Source of the DNA: an uncultured bacterium | GTDB lineage: Bacteria; Gemmatimonadota; Gemmatimonadetes; Palauibacterales; KS3-K002 | Direction of reading: 5' to 3' | Length of the DNA stretch: 9,002 nt | Assembly: GCA_947581845.1 (NCBI GenBank) | Contig: CANPVY010000178.1 | Coordinates: 1-9,002 of the forward strand | In this document: positions 1 through 7,713 of the stretch, piece after piece | Numbering within the stretch: position 1 is the stretch's first letter | Layout of the letters: every line of letters starts with the position of its first letter | The notes under the pieces: generated by a model | What the model was told of the DNA's origin: nothing | What the model saw: only the letters and a program-made list of their open reading frames with translations | Databases searched by the model: none | Made by a program: the position numbers and the translations under genes

Positions 1-1425
1 AGATCGCCGGTAGTCCTCTTGCTACTCAGCGTCACGCTCGCGGGTTGCGCGGCAATGCGCCAAGGCATGGAAGGTCATGAGAATGTCGTCGCACGCGTGG
101 ACGGGTTCACCCTGACGATCGAGCACGCCGCCGAGCTGCTGGCCGCGACAACCGAGCAGATCGCGCCTGCCGTGCCACTGGTGGTCGACCCGGTCACCGA
201 CCTCTGGATCGGCTACACGCTGCTGGCGATCGAGTTTGCCAGCCCGGACACCTTCAGCGACGTGGACTTCACGCCGCTCGTCGGTCTCGACATGGATCAG
301 CAGCTCGTGTGGCAGCTTCATGAAAACGTAATCATGCAGCAAGCTGGGCTCACAGACTCAACGCTCCGCGAGTCTTACGAGCGCGAGCAGCCCTATGCCC
401 GCGTGCAAGCCCAGCACATCCTCGTTCGGGTCCCCGGTTCGGCCAGTGCCGCGCAGGCTGACAGCTTGCATGACTTTGCCGAGAGCCTCCGTGACCGCAT
501 CCTGAACGGTGAGGATTTCGACCAGCTGGCAAGGACCTACTCCGATGACCCTTCCAGCGCATCCCGCGGGGGACAACTCGATTGGTTTGAACGCGGTCGC
601 CTGGTGCCCGAGGTCGAGGAGGTAGTATTCGGATTGCAGCCGGGCGAAATCAGCGAAGTCATCAGATCGAGTTTCGGGTACCACGTATTCAAGGTCACCG
701 ACCGTGAATCTCCCGACTTCGAGGCCGTCAGCGAGACGTATGCTCGGGAACTCATGGACCGCCGCTTGCCGGAACTGGAGCAAGCGTACATCGACTCGCT
801 TTTCGACGCCGCGGATGTGCAGTTCACACCTGGAGTCGATATCCTTGCGAGGCAACTCGCAACCTTGCCCAAGCTGGAACGACTGAGCCCGGCCGAGCGC
901 GCCGCCGAGATGGCCACGTACAGGGGAGGCGCACTGACGGTCGGCGAGTACGCGGACTTCGTCGTCAGGGGCTCTCCCAATTCCCGTAGCGTCTTTGCTG
1001 GCGCCGATTCGGCCCGTGTCATCACGCTTCTCCGCGAGCTCGTACGCAATGAGCTGCTCGTGACGGCTGCCCGCAGGCAAGGTTACACGCTGCCGGAGAC
1101 ACAGGTCGATAGCCTCCGCAGCGAGGCCATCCGAGAACTGACGGTTGCGTGCACCACGGCCGGTTTCCAGCACGACGAGCTGCTTGCCGGCGATAGCGCC
1201 ATTACGGCGGCGGTTGACCGCGTGATGGTGGAGGTCCTGACGCGCCAGCGCAGCCCGCGTCCTCTCGAGCGAGTGACGCCAGCGCTGAGGCCAGGACACA
1301 CGATTCAGGTCTATCCTGATCGCTTCCCGGCCGTCGTCGCGCGACTTGTCGAGCTCCGCCCGCCAGGTCGAGTGACGCCCGAGGAGGTTTTCGAGTCCAG
1401 CGCGAGACCGGAGCCCCGATCATGA
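1..1425 (+). CDS. Parvulin-type peptidyl-prolyl isomerase, probable lipoprotein (5' end outside window)
   Basis: Likely a periplasmic foldase that isomerises X-Pro bonds in exported proteins, anchored by lipid to a membrane. The frame is open from base 1. The first start-like codon, a TTG at 19, lies inside a hydrophobic stretch (VVLLLLSVTLAGC), so the true start is probably just left of the window. Numbering from that TTG, L7-A-G-C10 is a lipobox with C10 the lipidation site. A PpiC/rotamase domain spans about 128-228, with the AQHILV strand, the RGGQLDWF segment and the FGYHVFKV end. The residues matching parvulin active-site positions, H133, D188 and H222, are all present. About 240 residues follow with no domain I recognise; they are charged and probably helical. 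The stop overlaps the surA-like start (ATGA), suggesting coupled translation. The parvulin call is firm; the substrates and the role of the C-terminal half are unknown. Confidence 0.88.
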   Translation, partial: RSPVVLLLLSVTLAGCAAMRQGMEGHENVVARVDGFTLTIEHAAELLAATTEQIAPAVPLVVDPVTDLWIGYTLLAIEFASPDTFSDVDFTPLVGLDMDQQLVWQLHENVIMQQAGLTDSTLRESYEREQPYARVQAQHILVRVPGSASAAQADSLHDFAESLRDRILNGEDFDQLARTYSDDPSSASRGGQLDWFERGRLVPEVEEVVFGLQPGEISEVIRSSFGYHVFKVTDRESPDFEAVSETYARELMDRRLPELEQAYIDSLFDAADVQFTPGVDILARQLATLPKLERLSPAERAAEMATYRGGALTVGEYADFVVRGSPNSRSVFAGADSARVITLLRELVRNELLVTAARRQGYTLPETQVDSLRSEAIRELTVACTTAGFQHDELLAGDSAITAAVDRVMVEVLTRQRSPRPLERVTPALRPGHTIQVYPDRFPAVVARLVELRPPGRVTPEEVFESSARPEPRS

Positions 1426-2780
1426 AGCTTACGTTGAGGCCCAGTCCAGCCGCTGTTGCTCTGCTCGTGCTCGGGCTGGGACTCTGTGTTTCCGCAGCTC
1501 CCAGCCAGACGGCCGTACCTCAACAGCCATCCGAGCTGGTAGATCGCATCGTCGCGATCGTCGGCGATACGGTTGTGCTGCAGAGCGAGCTGCAGGAGTA
1601 CGTCATTGCGCTGCAGGCCCGAGGCGCGCGGGTCCCTGAGGATCCTGAGCAGCTGAACGAGTTCATGCAGCAGCTCCTCACGCAGAAGGTGGACCAGGTC
1701 CTACTTGTAATCCACGCGCAGCGCGAGGGGATCACGGTGAGCGACAGTGAAGTGGAGGAGGCGGTGGACGGACAACTGGCCACGATCCGCCAGCAGTTCG
1801 ACTCGGAAGTCGAGTTCCAGCAGGCGCTTCGCAGCCGGGGCATCACTTCTGCCGAGTTCCGCATACAACTCAGCGAGCAGGCACGCACCGAACTCCTCTT
1901 CCAGCGCTATCTGCAGCAGAAGGCATCCCAGGCGCAGCCCGTGCCGGTGAGCGAGGACGAGATACGCGCCCGCTTCGAGGCTCAGAGGCAAGCGCTCGGC
2001 TCCAAGCCGGCCATGGTCAGCTTGAAGCAGGTGGTCATCTCCACGCGCCCCTCCGACGAGGCGGCGCTCATCGCCCGGGAGCGAGCCGAGCAGGCGCTCT
2101 CCCGGGCCAGGGCCGGCGAGGATTTCGCGCAGCTGGCGCTCGAATACTCGGACGACCTCGCCACGCGGGAGAGGGGTGGCGATTTGGGTTGGGTCGAGCG
2201 CGGCCAGTTCCTGCCCAAGTTCGAGGAGGCGCTCTTCATGATGCGGGCTGACCAGATCAGCGATATCGTGGAGACCGCGATAGGCTACCACATCATCCAG
2301 CTCGAGCGGATCCGCGCAAACGAGCGCCTGGCACGTCATATCCTGGTCATGCCCGAGTACACGGACGCAGATGCCGATCGCGCGGGCCAGCTCGCGGAAG
2401 AAGTCGCAGCGGCCCTTCGCCGCGGCGCTGATATGGATTCGCTCATCACCCGCTACGGTGACCCGGACGAGCGCAGCACCCTCACGGACCGCCCCCGCGA
2501 GGCGCTGCCCGAGGACTACAGGGAGGCTATCGAGGGAGCTCAAGAGGGCGACGTGATCGGCCCGCTCCGCCTGGCGGTGCCGGGCCTACCGGGCGTCAAC
2601 AAGTGGGTGGTTGCCGAGCTGACCGATGTGAGCGCGGGAGGCGAATGGACACTGGACGACGTGCGCGAACATTTTCGCCTGCAAATCCAGCAGGAGAAGA
2701 CGATTCAGAAGATCATAGACGATCTGCGTGAATCGACCTTCATCGAAGTACGACTAGAGAGCGCCACTGACACGCGATAG
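1422..2780 (+). CDS. surA: SurA-like periplasmic chaperone / peptidyl-prolyl isomerase
   Basis: Predicted periplasmic chaperone that escorts unfolded outer-membrane proteins to the BAM complex. Residues 1-26 form a signal peptide (basic start, long Leu/Val core, VSAA cleavage region). A SurA N-terminal domain covers about 38-170, beginning with the typical DRIVAIVGDTVVLQSEL. A first parvulin domain spans about 197-297 (RGGDLGW at 251-257, IGYHIIQL at 287-294). A second parvulin-like region at about 302-404 starts with ARHILV but lacks the GGDLGW and GYH segments. A final helix (about 410-440) resembles the SurA C-terminal helix. At 452 residues it is close to E. coli SurA (about 428). The ATG at 1422 sits in the ATGA overlap with the upstream parvulin gene, with GGAG at 1410-1413 eight bases before it. 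Neither parvulin domain has a full set of active-site positions, so chaperone activity is more certain than isomerase activity. Confidence 0.9.
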   Translation: MKLTLRPSPAAVALLVLGLGLCVSAAPSQTAVPQQPSELVDRIVAIVGDTVVLQSELQEYVIALQARGARVPEDPEQLNEFMQQLLTQKVDQVLLVIHAQREGITVSDSEVEEAVDGQLATIRQQFDSEVEFQQALRSRGITSAEFRIQLSEQARTELLFQRYLQQKASQAQPVPVSEDEIRARFEAQRQALGSKPAMVSLKQVVISTRPSDEAALIARERAEQALSRARAGEDFAQLALEYSDDLATRERGGDLGWVERGQFLPKFEEALFMMRADQISDIVETAIGYHIIQLERIRANERLARHILVMPEYTDADADRAGQLAEEVAAALRRGADMDSLITRYGDPDERSTLTDRPREALPEDYREAIEGAQEGDVIGPLRLAVPGLPGVNKWVVAELTDVSAGGEWTLDDVREHFRLQIQQEKTIQKIIDDLRESTFIEVRLESATDTR

Positions 2781-2799
2781 CGGATCCGGAAGAGAGGGT

Positions 2800-3768
2800 G
2801 TGAGCCTACGGCGCCCGCGGATCGCGATCACCCTGGGTGACCCCCGGGGCATCGGTCCCGAGGTCGCCGTCCGTGCCGTCGCCGAGCCGACGCCCATCGG
2901 CGCGGACATCGTGCTCGTCGGGCCGGAGGGTTTGCCCCTGACCGAGGGCTTCGAGCTGATCTCCGTGGGGCACTGGCAGGGAGAGGGGGACGCCGCGGCT
3001 GCGGGGCGGATCGCGGCTCGAGCCATAGAGCAAGCCGTCTTGCTCGCCGGCTCCGGCGCCGTCGATGCCATCGTCACCGCGCCGATCTCCAAGTCCGCGC
3101 TCGCGGCAGCGGGGTATTCCTGGCCCGGTCACACGGAGATGCTGCGCGATCTGGTGGGCGTGCCAGACACTGCGCTCTGCTTGGCCGCTGAGGAGACGGC
3201 GTTGGGCAGCCCGCTCCGGGTGGTCTTGGTCACAGGTCACATACCGCTCCGTGAGGTGCCAGCGGCCTATACATCCGAGCGTTTGGAATGCGCTGCACGC
3301 CTGGCGCACGAAGGCCTCAAGCGCTGGTGGGGGTTGCGGGAGCCGCGCCTCGCCGTCTGCGCACTCAACCCCCATGCATCCGAGGATGGCCTTTTCGGCG
3401 ACGAAGAGGCGCGTGTCTGCGCACCAGCCATCGCCCGGCTGCGGGGTGAGGGGCTCCAAGTTCAGGGGCCCCACCCCGCCGACACCGCTTTCGTGCGCGC
3501 CATGCACGGCGAAGCGGATGCGGTTCTCGCGCCCTATCACGACGTGGGCATGACGGCCATCAAGACCGCGGCCTTCGGCCGCGCTGTCAACGTGACGCTG
3601 GGGTTGCCCTTCCCCCGCACCTCTCCCGATCATGGCACAGCGTTCGATATCGCCGGCACTGGGCGTGCGAGTCCGGCGTCGATGCGGGCAGCGCTGAAGG
3701 CGGCTTCGACCTTCGCACGGCGCGCTTTGACGGCAGGAACGAACTCCAATAGATTGCCCAACACGTGA
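2800..3768 (+). CDS. pdxA: 4-hydroxythreonine-4-phosphate dehydrogenase
   Basis: Cytoplasmic enzyme of the DXP-dependent pyridoxal phosphate pathway. It oxidises 4-phosphohydroxy-L-threonine with NAD(P), and the product then condenses with DXP through PdxJ. Family landmarks appear in order: GDPRGIGPEV (13-22), TAPISKSAL (93-101), WPGHTEML (108-115), VTGHIPL (144-150), NPHASEDGLFG (190-200), YHDVGM (246-251) and RTSPDHGTAFDIAG (273-286). H147, H192 and H247 match the E. coli metal ligands H166, H211 and H266 with identical spacing (45 and 55 residues). The length of 322 is close to the usual 329. The start is GTG at 2800, preceded by a purine-rich GGAAGAGAGGG at 2788-2798. It lies 19 bp after the surA-like gene and is probably co-transcribed with it. 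One variation: the usual YHDQGL is YHDVGM here. Related PdxA2-type enzymes that act on other 4-carbon acids cannot be fully excluded. Confidence 0.95.
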   Translation: MSLRRPRIAITLGDPRGIGPEVAVRAVAEPTPIGADIVLVGPEGLPLTEGFELISVGHWQGEGDAAAAGRIAARAIEQAVLLAGSGAVDAIVTAPISKSALAAAGYSWPGHTEMLRDLVGVPDTALCLAAEETALGSPLRVVLVTGHIPLREVPAAYTSERLECAARLAHEGLKRWWGLREPRLAVCALNPHASEDGLFGDEEARVCAPAIARLRGEGLQVQGPHPADTAFVRAMHGEADAVLAPYHDVGMTAIKTAAFGRAVNVTLGLPFPRTSPDHGTAFDIAGTGRASPASMRAALKAASTFARRALTAGTNSNRLPNT

Positions 3769-3814
3769 AGGCAGCCGCCCCTGCCCGCCGCTCGACGCTT
3801 AGCGATCGGGTTCC

Positions 3815-4498
3815 GTGATCAAGCTCATCAACGTCTATAAGGAGTTCCCGCGCTCGGGGCTCGCCCTGAAGAACGCTTCGTTCCATCTGCGCAAGGGTGA
3901 GTTCGCCTTTCTGACCGGACCCTCCGGCGCAGGCAAGACCACCGTGCTGCAGCTCATCCATATGGCCGAGCGTCCAACCGACGGGGAAGTGCGGGTCTCC
4001 GGATTCTCATCGGGACGCATGCGGCGGCGCGATATACCCAAGTTGCGCCGCCGCGTGGGAATGGTGTTTCAGAACTTCCGCTTGCTTCGCGACCGTACAG
4101 CGGCGGAGAATCTGGCTTTCGCCCTCGAAGTCACTGGGGCCCGCCGCAGCGAGATGAAGGCAAAGGTGCAGCGGCTGCTGGCGCACGTCGGCCTCGCCGC
4201 CCGTGCGGGGGCTTACCCGGACGAGCTATCCGGGGGTGAGCAGCAGCGCATCGCCATCGCGCGTGCCCTGATTCACGACCCGGTCGTTCTGCTTGCCGAC
4301 GAGCCAATGGGGAATCTCGACGAGCGAGCCGCGCGCAGTGTTTTTGAGCTGATGCGAGACATCAATGCCTCGGGCACAGCGGTCCTGATGGCGACGCACG
4401 ACGTGGAGCTCGTGCGTCGCTATTCCCAGTATCGGGTCATCGAGCTTTCGGAAGGCGCCATCGTGTACGACTCAGGCAACTCGGATGGCGTACTATAG
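3815..4498 (+). CDS. ftsE: Cell division ATP-binding protein FtsE
   Basis: ATPase of the FtsEX complex, which sits at the division site and uses ATP hydrolysis to switch on peptidoglycan hydrolysis through FtsX and a periplasmic partner. It is a complete ABC nucleotide-binding domain of 227 residues, the usual FtsE size. It has Walker A GPSGAGKTT (35-43), Q-loop VFQNFRLL (84-91, Q86), signature LSGGEQQR (138-145), Walker B VVLLADEP (157-164, with E163) and the switch histidine H195 in MATHD. The QNFRLL wording around the Q-loop is typical of FtsE rather than of LolD or MacB. The start is GTG at 3815; an in-frame TAG at 3800-3802 with no other start codon after it fixes this choice. Its Shine-Dalgarno is weak. 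The 3' end overlaps ftsX by 14 bp. Confidence 0.95.
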   Translation: MIKLINVYKEFPRSGLALKNASFHLRKGEFAFLTGPSGAGKTTVLQLIHMAERPTDGEVRVSGFSSGRMRRRDIPKLRRRVGMVFQNFRLLRDRTAAENLAFALEVTGARRSEMKAKVQRLLAHVGLAARAGAYPDELSGGEQQRIAIARALIHDPVVLLADEPMGNLDERAARSVFELMRDINASGTAVLMATHDVELVRRYSQYRVIELSEGAIVYDSGNSDGVL

Positions 4499-5348
4499 TG
4501 TTCGCGAGGCGATAGCCGCGCTGCGCCGTGCGCCCGGACTTGCCATCCTCTCGGCGACGAGTATCGGGCTCAGCCTGTTCGTGCTGGGGATCTTCGGCGT
4601 GGCGGCGTACAACCTCGACGTGACGCTCCAGGCCGTCGAGCGGCGCGTTGAGGTGGTGGCTTATCTGCGCGATGATATCTCAGCAGCGCAGCTCGAGGTG
4701 CTGCAGAACGACGTGAGCTCCTTCCCGGAAGTCGAGAGCCTCACCCACGTTTCGAAGTTCGAGGCGATGCGGAACGCCATACAGCAGCTCGAGGAGTTCC
4801 GCGACGTGTTCACAGACCTCGAGATGAACCCGCTGCCCGCCTCGGTCGAGGTACGGTTGCGACCCGCGTACCGGGACCCCACGTCCGTTGCGCGCGTGGC
4901 TGAACTCATCGCGCTTTACCCCTTCGTCGAGGACGTGCGCTACGGGCGTGAGTGGGTCGACAAGATCTACCAGCTGCGTCGACTCGGCGGCGCTGTCGCC
5001 GTCATTCTTGGCGTCGCCTTCGCCGTCGTGGCGATCCTGATCATCGGGACGACAGTCCGGATGGCCGTGCTCGCCCGTCGCGAGGAGATCGCCATCATGC
5101 GCCTGGTCGGCGCCACCGACGGCTTCATCAGGCGCCCCTTCCTGCTCGAGGGCTTCATCACCGGCCTGGGCGGTGGTCTGCTCGCGCTGTTCCTCACCTA
5201 CGCCGCCTTTCTGGTTGTGGACGGCTCGCTGATCAACCTGGAGTGGGTGCCGGCGAGTTGGGCCGGCGGGGGCACCCTGGCGGGCGGGCTTCTGGGGCTG
5301 GCAGCCAGCGGGGCTGCTCTGCGACGCCACTTGACCACCTATGGATAG
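4485..5348 (+). CDS. ftsX: Cell division permease-like protein FtsX
   Basis: Inner-membrane partner of FtsE that relays ATPase motion to a periplasmic hydrolase activator. The 287-residue protein has the FtsX plan: a cytoplasmic start, TM1 at about 18-42, a large periplasmic domain at about 43-165, then TM2 (about 167-190), TM3 (about 221-246) and TM4 (about 259-279). The conserved NPLPAS motif is at 115-120. The cytoplasmic segment between TM2 and TM3 carries the family stretch REEIAIMRLVGAT (199-211) followed by FIRRPFLLEG. The ATG at 4485 lies inside the last codons of ftsE (14-bp overlap), with no strong Shine-Dalgarno, so translation is probably coupled to ftsE. The stop overlaps the start of the next gene by 8 bp. 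Position directly between ftsE and an EnvC-like gene confirms the assignment. Confidence 0.95.
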   Translation: MAYYSVREAIAALRRAPGLAILSATSIGLSLFVLGIFGVAAYNLDVTLQAVERRVEVVAYLRDDISAAQLEVLQNDVSSFPEVESLTHVSKFEAMRNAIQQLEEFRDVFTDLEMNPLPASVEVRLRPAYRDPTSVARVAELIALYPFVEDVRYGREWVDKIYQLRRLGGAVAVILGVAFAVVAILIIGTTVRMAVLARREEIAIMRLVGATDGFIRRPFLLEGFITGLGGGLLALFLTYAAFLVVDGSLINLEWVPASWAGGGTLAGGLLGLAASGAALRRHLTTYG

Positions 5349-6555
5349 GCCGATGACTCCCAGGCGCGGCGCCACGGCGCTCACGCTCCTGGCCACGCTC
5401 TGCCTCGCCGCACCGCTGTCGGCCCAGGACCCTATTGAGCCGCTCGAGGAACAGATACGCCTCAGCCGCCAGCGTCTGTTGCAGATCCGCGATGAGCAGC
5501 GGCGCCTGCGCTCGGAGATGGACGCGCTGTCCGCGCAAGTCCACGACGTGCGGGCCGAGCTGGACAACCTCAACCTGCAGGCGCGGAATCAAGAAGCGCT
5601 GCTGCGTGAGATGGACCACCAGCTTACCATCCGCGACCAACAGGCGGCTGCCACTACGGCGGATCTCCTGCGCACGCAGGATCAGCTGGTCGAAAAGAGA
5701 GTCCTGTTCGCCCGGCGGGCACGCGATTTGTACAAGCGCGGCCCCCTCGGCAATGTGCAGGTGCTGTTGGCGGCTGAGAGCTTCTCGGATCTCATCAACC
5801 GCTGGCAGTACCTGTACCTCGTCGCCCTACACGACAGGTTGCTCGTCCGCCAGATCCAAGACCTGCGGAACTCCCTCGAGTCGCAGTACGACAAGTTGCG
5901 CCGTGAGGTCCGGGAGCTGCGCGAGGTCCGCGACGAGAAGGTCCGCGAGATCCAGGACCTGTACCACCTGGAACGGGAGCGCACGCGACGCCTGAGCGCC
6001 GTTCGCGGCCTGCGAGCAACCACCGAGCGCCGACTGGAAGAACTCGACCGCGATGAGCGCGAGCTCACGGGTCTGATCGACCGGCTAGAGCGGGAGCGTG
6101 AGGCCGCGGAGGCGCTCGCTGCCACGGCACCCACCCGGGGGACGCTGACGCCGGCGGAGATGGGACGACTGGACTGGCCCGTGGAAGGTCGGGTCATCTA
6201 CGGTTTCGGCCAGCAGCGCAACCGGGACGGTACCGTGATCCTGAGGAATGGTGTCGGCATCGCAGCTGCGGCAGGGACACCGGTCAAGGCGGTCGCCGGA
6301 GGGACCGTCGTCTTCGCACAGCCATACCTGGGCTACGGCCCGTCCGTGATCCTGAGCCATGGCGGCGGGTACTACTCGGTGTATCTCTACCTCTCAGAGA
6401 TCCTGGTCGCCCAGGGGTCGCGCGTGGCCATGGGCCAGGTCATTGGGCGGGTCGGCGGGGCAGACACACCGGAGGGCGCGCATCTCCAGTTCCAGATCCG
6501 CAGTAACCGTCAGGCAATCGACCCGCTGCCCTGGCTGCGGAGGCGGCGTGGCTGA
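5341..6555 (+). CDS. envC: EnvC-like murein hydrolase activator with degenerate LytM (M23) domain
   Basis: Predicted periplasmic partner of FtsEX that activates N-acetylmuramyl-L-alanine amidases at the septum. A signal peptide covers about 1-29 (cleavage near PLSA-QD). A long charged coiled coil runs from about 31 to 255. A LytM/peptidase M23 fold covers about 277-400, ending in AIDPLPWL. The catalytic positions of active M23 enzymes are mostly replaced: the HxGxD motif reads R302-N-G-V-G306, the central YxHL reads Y348-L-Y350-L, and HxH reads H381-L-Q383. Such losses are characteristic of EnvC, which activates amidases and does not cut peptidoglycan itself. The gene overlaps ftsX by 8 bp and the delta' gene by 8 bp. 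The ATG at 5341 is used here; an in-frame ATG at 5353 follows a GGATAGG sequence and is an equally plausible start. Which amidase it activates cannot be seen here. Confidence 0.88.
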   Translation: MDRPMTPRRGATALTLLATLCLAAPLSAQDPIEPLEEQIRLSRQRLLQIRDEQRRLRSEMDALSAQVHDVRAELDNLNLQARNQEALLREMDHQLTIRDQQAAATTADLLRTQDQLVEKRVLFARRARDLYKRGPLGNVQVLLAAESFSDLINRWQYLYLVALHDRLLVRQIQDLRNSLESQYDKLRREVRELREVRDEKVREIQDLYHLERERTRRLSAVRGLRATTERRLEELDRDERELTGLIDRLEREREAAEALAATAPTRGTLTPAEMGRLDWPVEGRVIYGFGQQRNRDGTVILRNGVGIAAAAGTPVKAVAGGTVVFAQPYLGYGPSVILSHGGGYYSVYLYLSEILVAQGSRVAMGQVIGRVGGADTPEGAHLQFQIRSNRQAIDPLPWLRRRRG

Positions 6556-7711
6556 GCCCGGCTACCTCGCCGTCGTCGGCCATGAGGAACTCCGCCTGCG
6601 CCTGGCGCGCGCAGCGGAGCTGGGTCGGCTGCCTCAGTCACTGCTCCTCCACGGTCCCCGGGGGGTCGGCAAGCAAAGACTCGCGCTCTGGATCGCCGCC
6701 CTGCTGAACTGCACCGGGAGCTCGCCCCGCCCCTGTGGCGACTGCCGCGCCTGCCGGCTCTCTGGGCGACTCGCGCACCCGGACATCCACTGGTTCTTCC
6801 CGCTTCCCCGCCCGAAGCGTGCATCCAGCGCCGAGCAACTCGAGCAGAAGCTCGAGGATTACCGCGCCGAGGTGCTGGAGGAGCGGCGGGCGAACCGGCT
6901 CTATGTCGAGGAGGAGGAGGGCGCCACCGGCATCTACGTGGCCGCGGTGCACGCCATGCGCCGCCACGCTTACAAGGCACCCGCCATGGGGCCAGCCAAA
7001 GTGATCATCATCGGGCAGGCGGAAGCGTTGGTGCCACAGCTGGGGAACCCGGAGGCGGCCAACGCCCTGCTCAAGCTGCTGGAGGAGCCGCCCGCCGACA
7101 CCACGCTCATCCTGAGCAGCGACGTCCCGGGGGCCCTGCTGCCCACCATTCGCTCCCGCGTCCAGGATGTGCGTGTGCATCCCCTGCCGACACGACAGGT
7201 CGCCGAGTTCCTGGTAGCGGAGCTCGAACTGACGGCTGCCCAGGCGCGGCGCCTGGCTGCCGTGAGCGGCGGCTCGATTGGCAGAGCCCTCGAACTGCTG
7301 GGCGAGGATCGCGAGCGCGTGCAGGAGACCAGCCTTGCCCTGGTACGCGCGCTCCTCGATGGCAGCGCGGCGGCACGGCTCGCCGCGGCCCACGCGTATC
7401 GGTCCTTCGGCGCGCGCGGTGCCTTCGGTCGGGTCCTCGGCGAGACCCAGAGCCTGCTGCGCGACCTGCTCGCCCTGGCAAGCGGCGCCAGTCGCGCCGC
7501 CTCGGACCCCGAGCTCGTGGCCTCGCTTGCAGGGAGCACACCGCCCGGCCCCGACCGAATCATCGACGCACTCGCAGCGCTGGATGACGCACGGCAGCTC
7601 GCCGACCGCAACGTCAACCCACAGCTCATCGTCGTGAACCTGCTCCGTCAGGCAAACCTTGCACCCAGCATTGCGCCCGCCGGTTCCACGGCCGAGAGAG
7701 AGCGCCGCTAG
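6548..7711 (+). CDS. holB: DNA polymerase III delta' subunit (clamp loader)
   Basis: Part of the clamp-loader complex that opens the sliding clamp and places it on primed DNA at the replication fork. The open frame reaches back to 6359, but the conserved N-terminus (YLAVVGHEELRLRL) begins right after a GTG at 6548. That GTG has GGAGG at 6539-6543 and overlaps the upstream stop by 8 bp, so I chose it, giving 387 residues. An AAA+ P-loop GPRGVGKQ is at 36-43, a four-cysteine zinc module at C55, C63, C66 and C69, and HPDIHWFFP at 78-86. The family stretch ANALLKLLEEPP spans 171-182, and IRSRVQ at 201-206 is the arginine-finger site. The P-loop ends in Q instead of T or S, and the usual SRC motif reads SRV, both more like delta' than DnaX. 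A roughly 65-residue charged linker (about 87-150) separates the zinc module from KVIIIGQAEAL. Confidence 0.87.
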   Translation: MAEPGYLAVVGHEELRLRLARAAELGRLPQSLLLHGPRGVGKQRLALWIAALLNCTGSSPRPCGDCRACRLSGRLAHPDIHWFFPLPRPKRASSAEQLEQKLEDYRAEVLEERRANRLYVEEEEGATGIYVAAVHAMRRHAYKAPAMGPAKVIIIGQAEALVPQLGNPEAANALLKLLEEPPADTTLILSSDVPGALLPTIRSRVQDVRVHPLPTRQVAEFLVAELELTAAQARRLAAVSGGSIGRALELLGEDRERVQETSLALVRALLDGSAAARLAAAHAYRSFGARGAFGRVLGETQSLLRDLLALASGASRAASDPELVASLAGSTPPGPDRIIDALAALDDARQLADRNVNPQLIVVNLLRQANLAPSIAPAGSTAERERR

Positions 7712-7713
7712 AT

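Noticed and set aside
358..1299. 313-codon open frame on the minus strand
   Set aside because: It lies wholly antisense to the well-supported parvulin lipoprotein gene, resembles no family I know, and is typical of GC-rich antisense frames.
1701..2543. 280-codon minus-strand frame opposite the SurA-like gene
   Set aside because: Mirror frame of a conserved gene, with no recognisable motif.
2806..3633. 275-codon minus-strand frame opposite pdxA
   Set aside because: Antisense shadow; the + strand encodes every PdxA motif.
4680..5573. 297-codon minus-strand frame opposite ftsX and the EnvC-like gene
   Set aside because: It crosses the junction of two conserved genes and has no domain.
6359..6547. 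N-terminal extension of the delta' frame
   Set aside because: It overlaps the conserved LytM C-terminus in another frame, and its translation is unlike delta'. The GTG at 6548 with GGAGG upstream is the better start.
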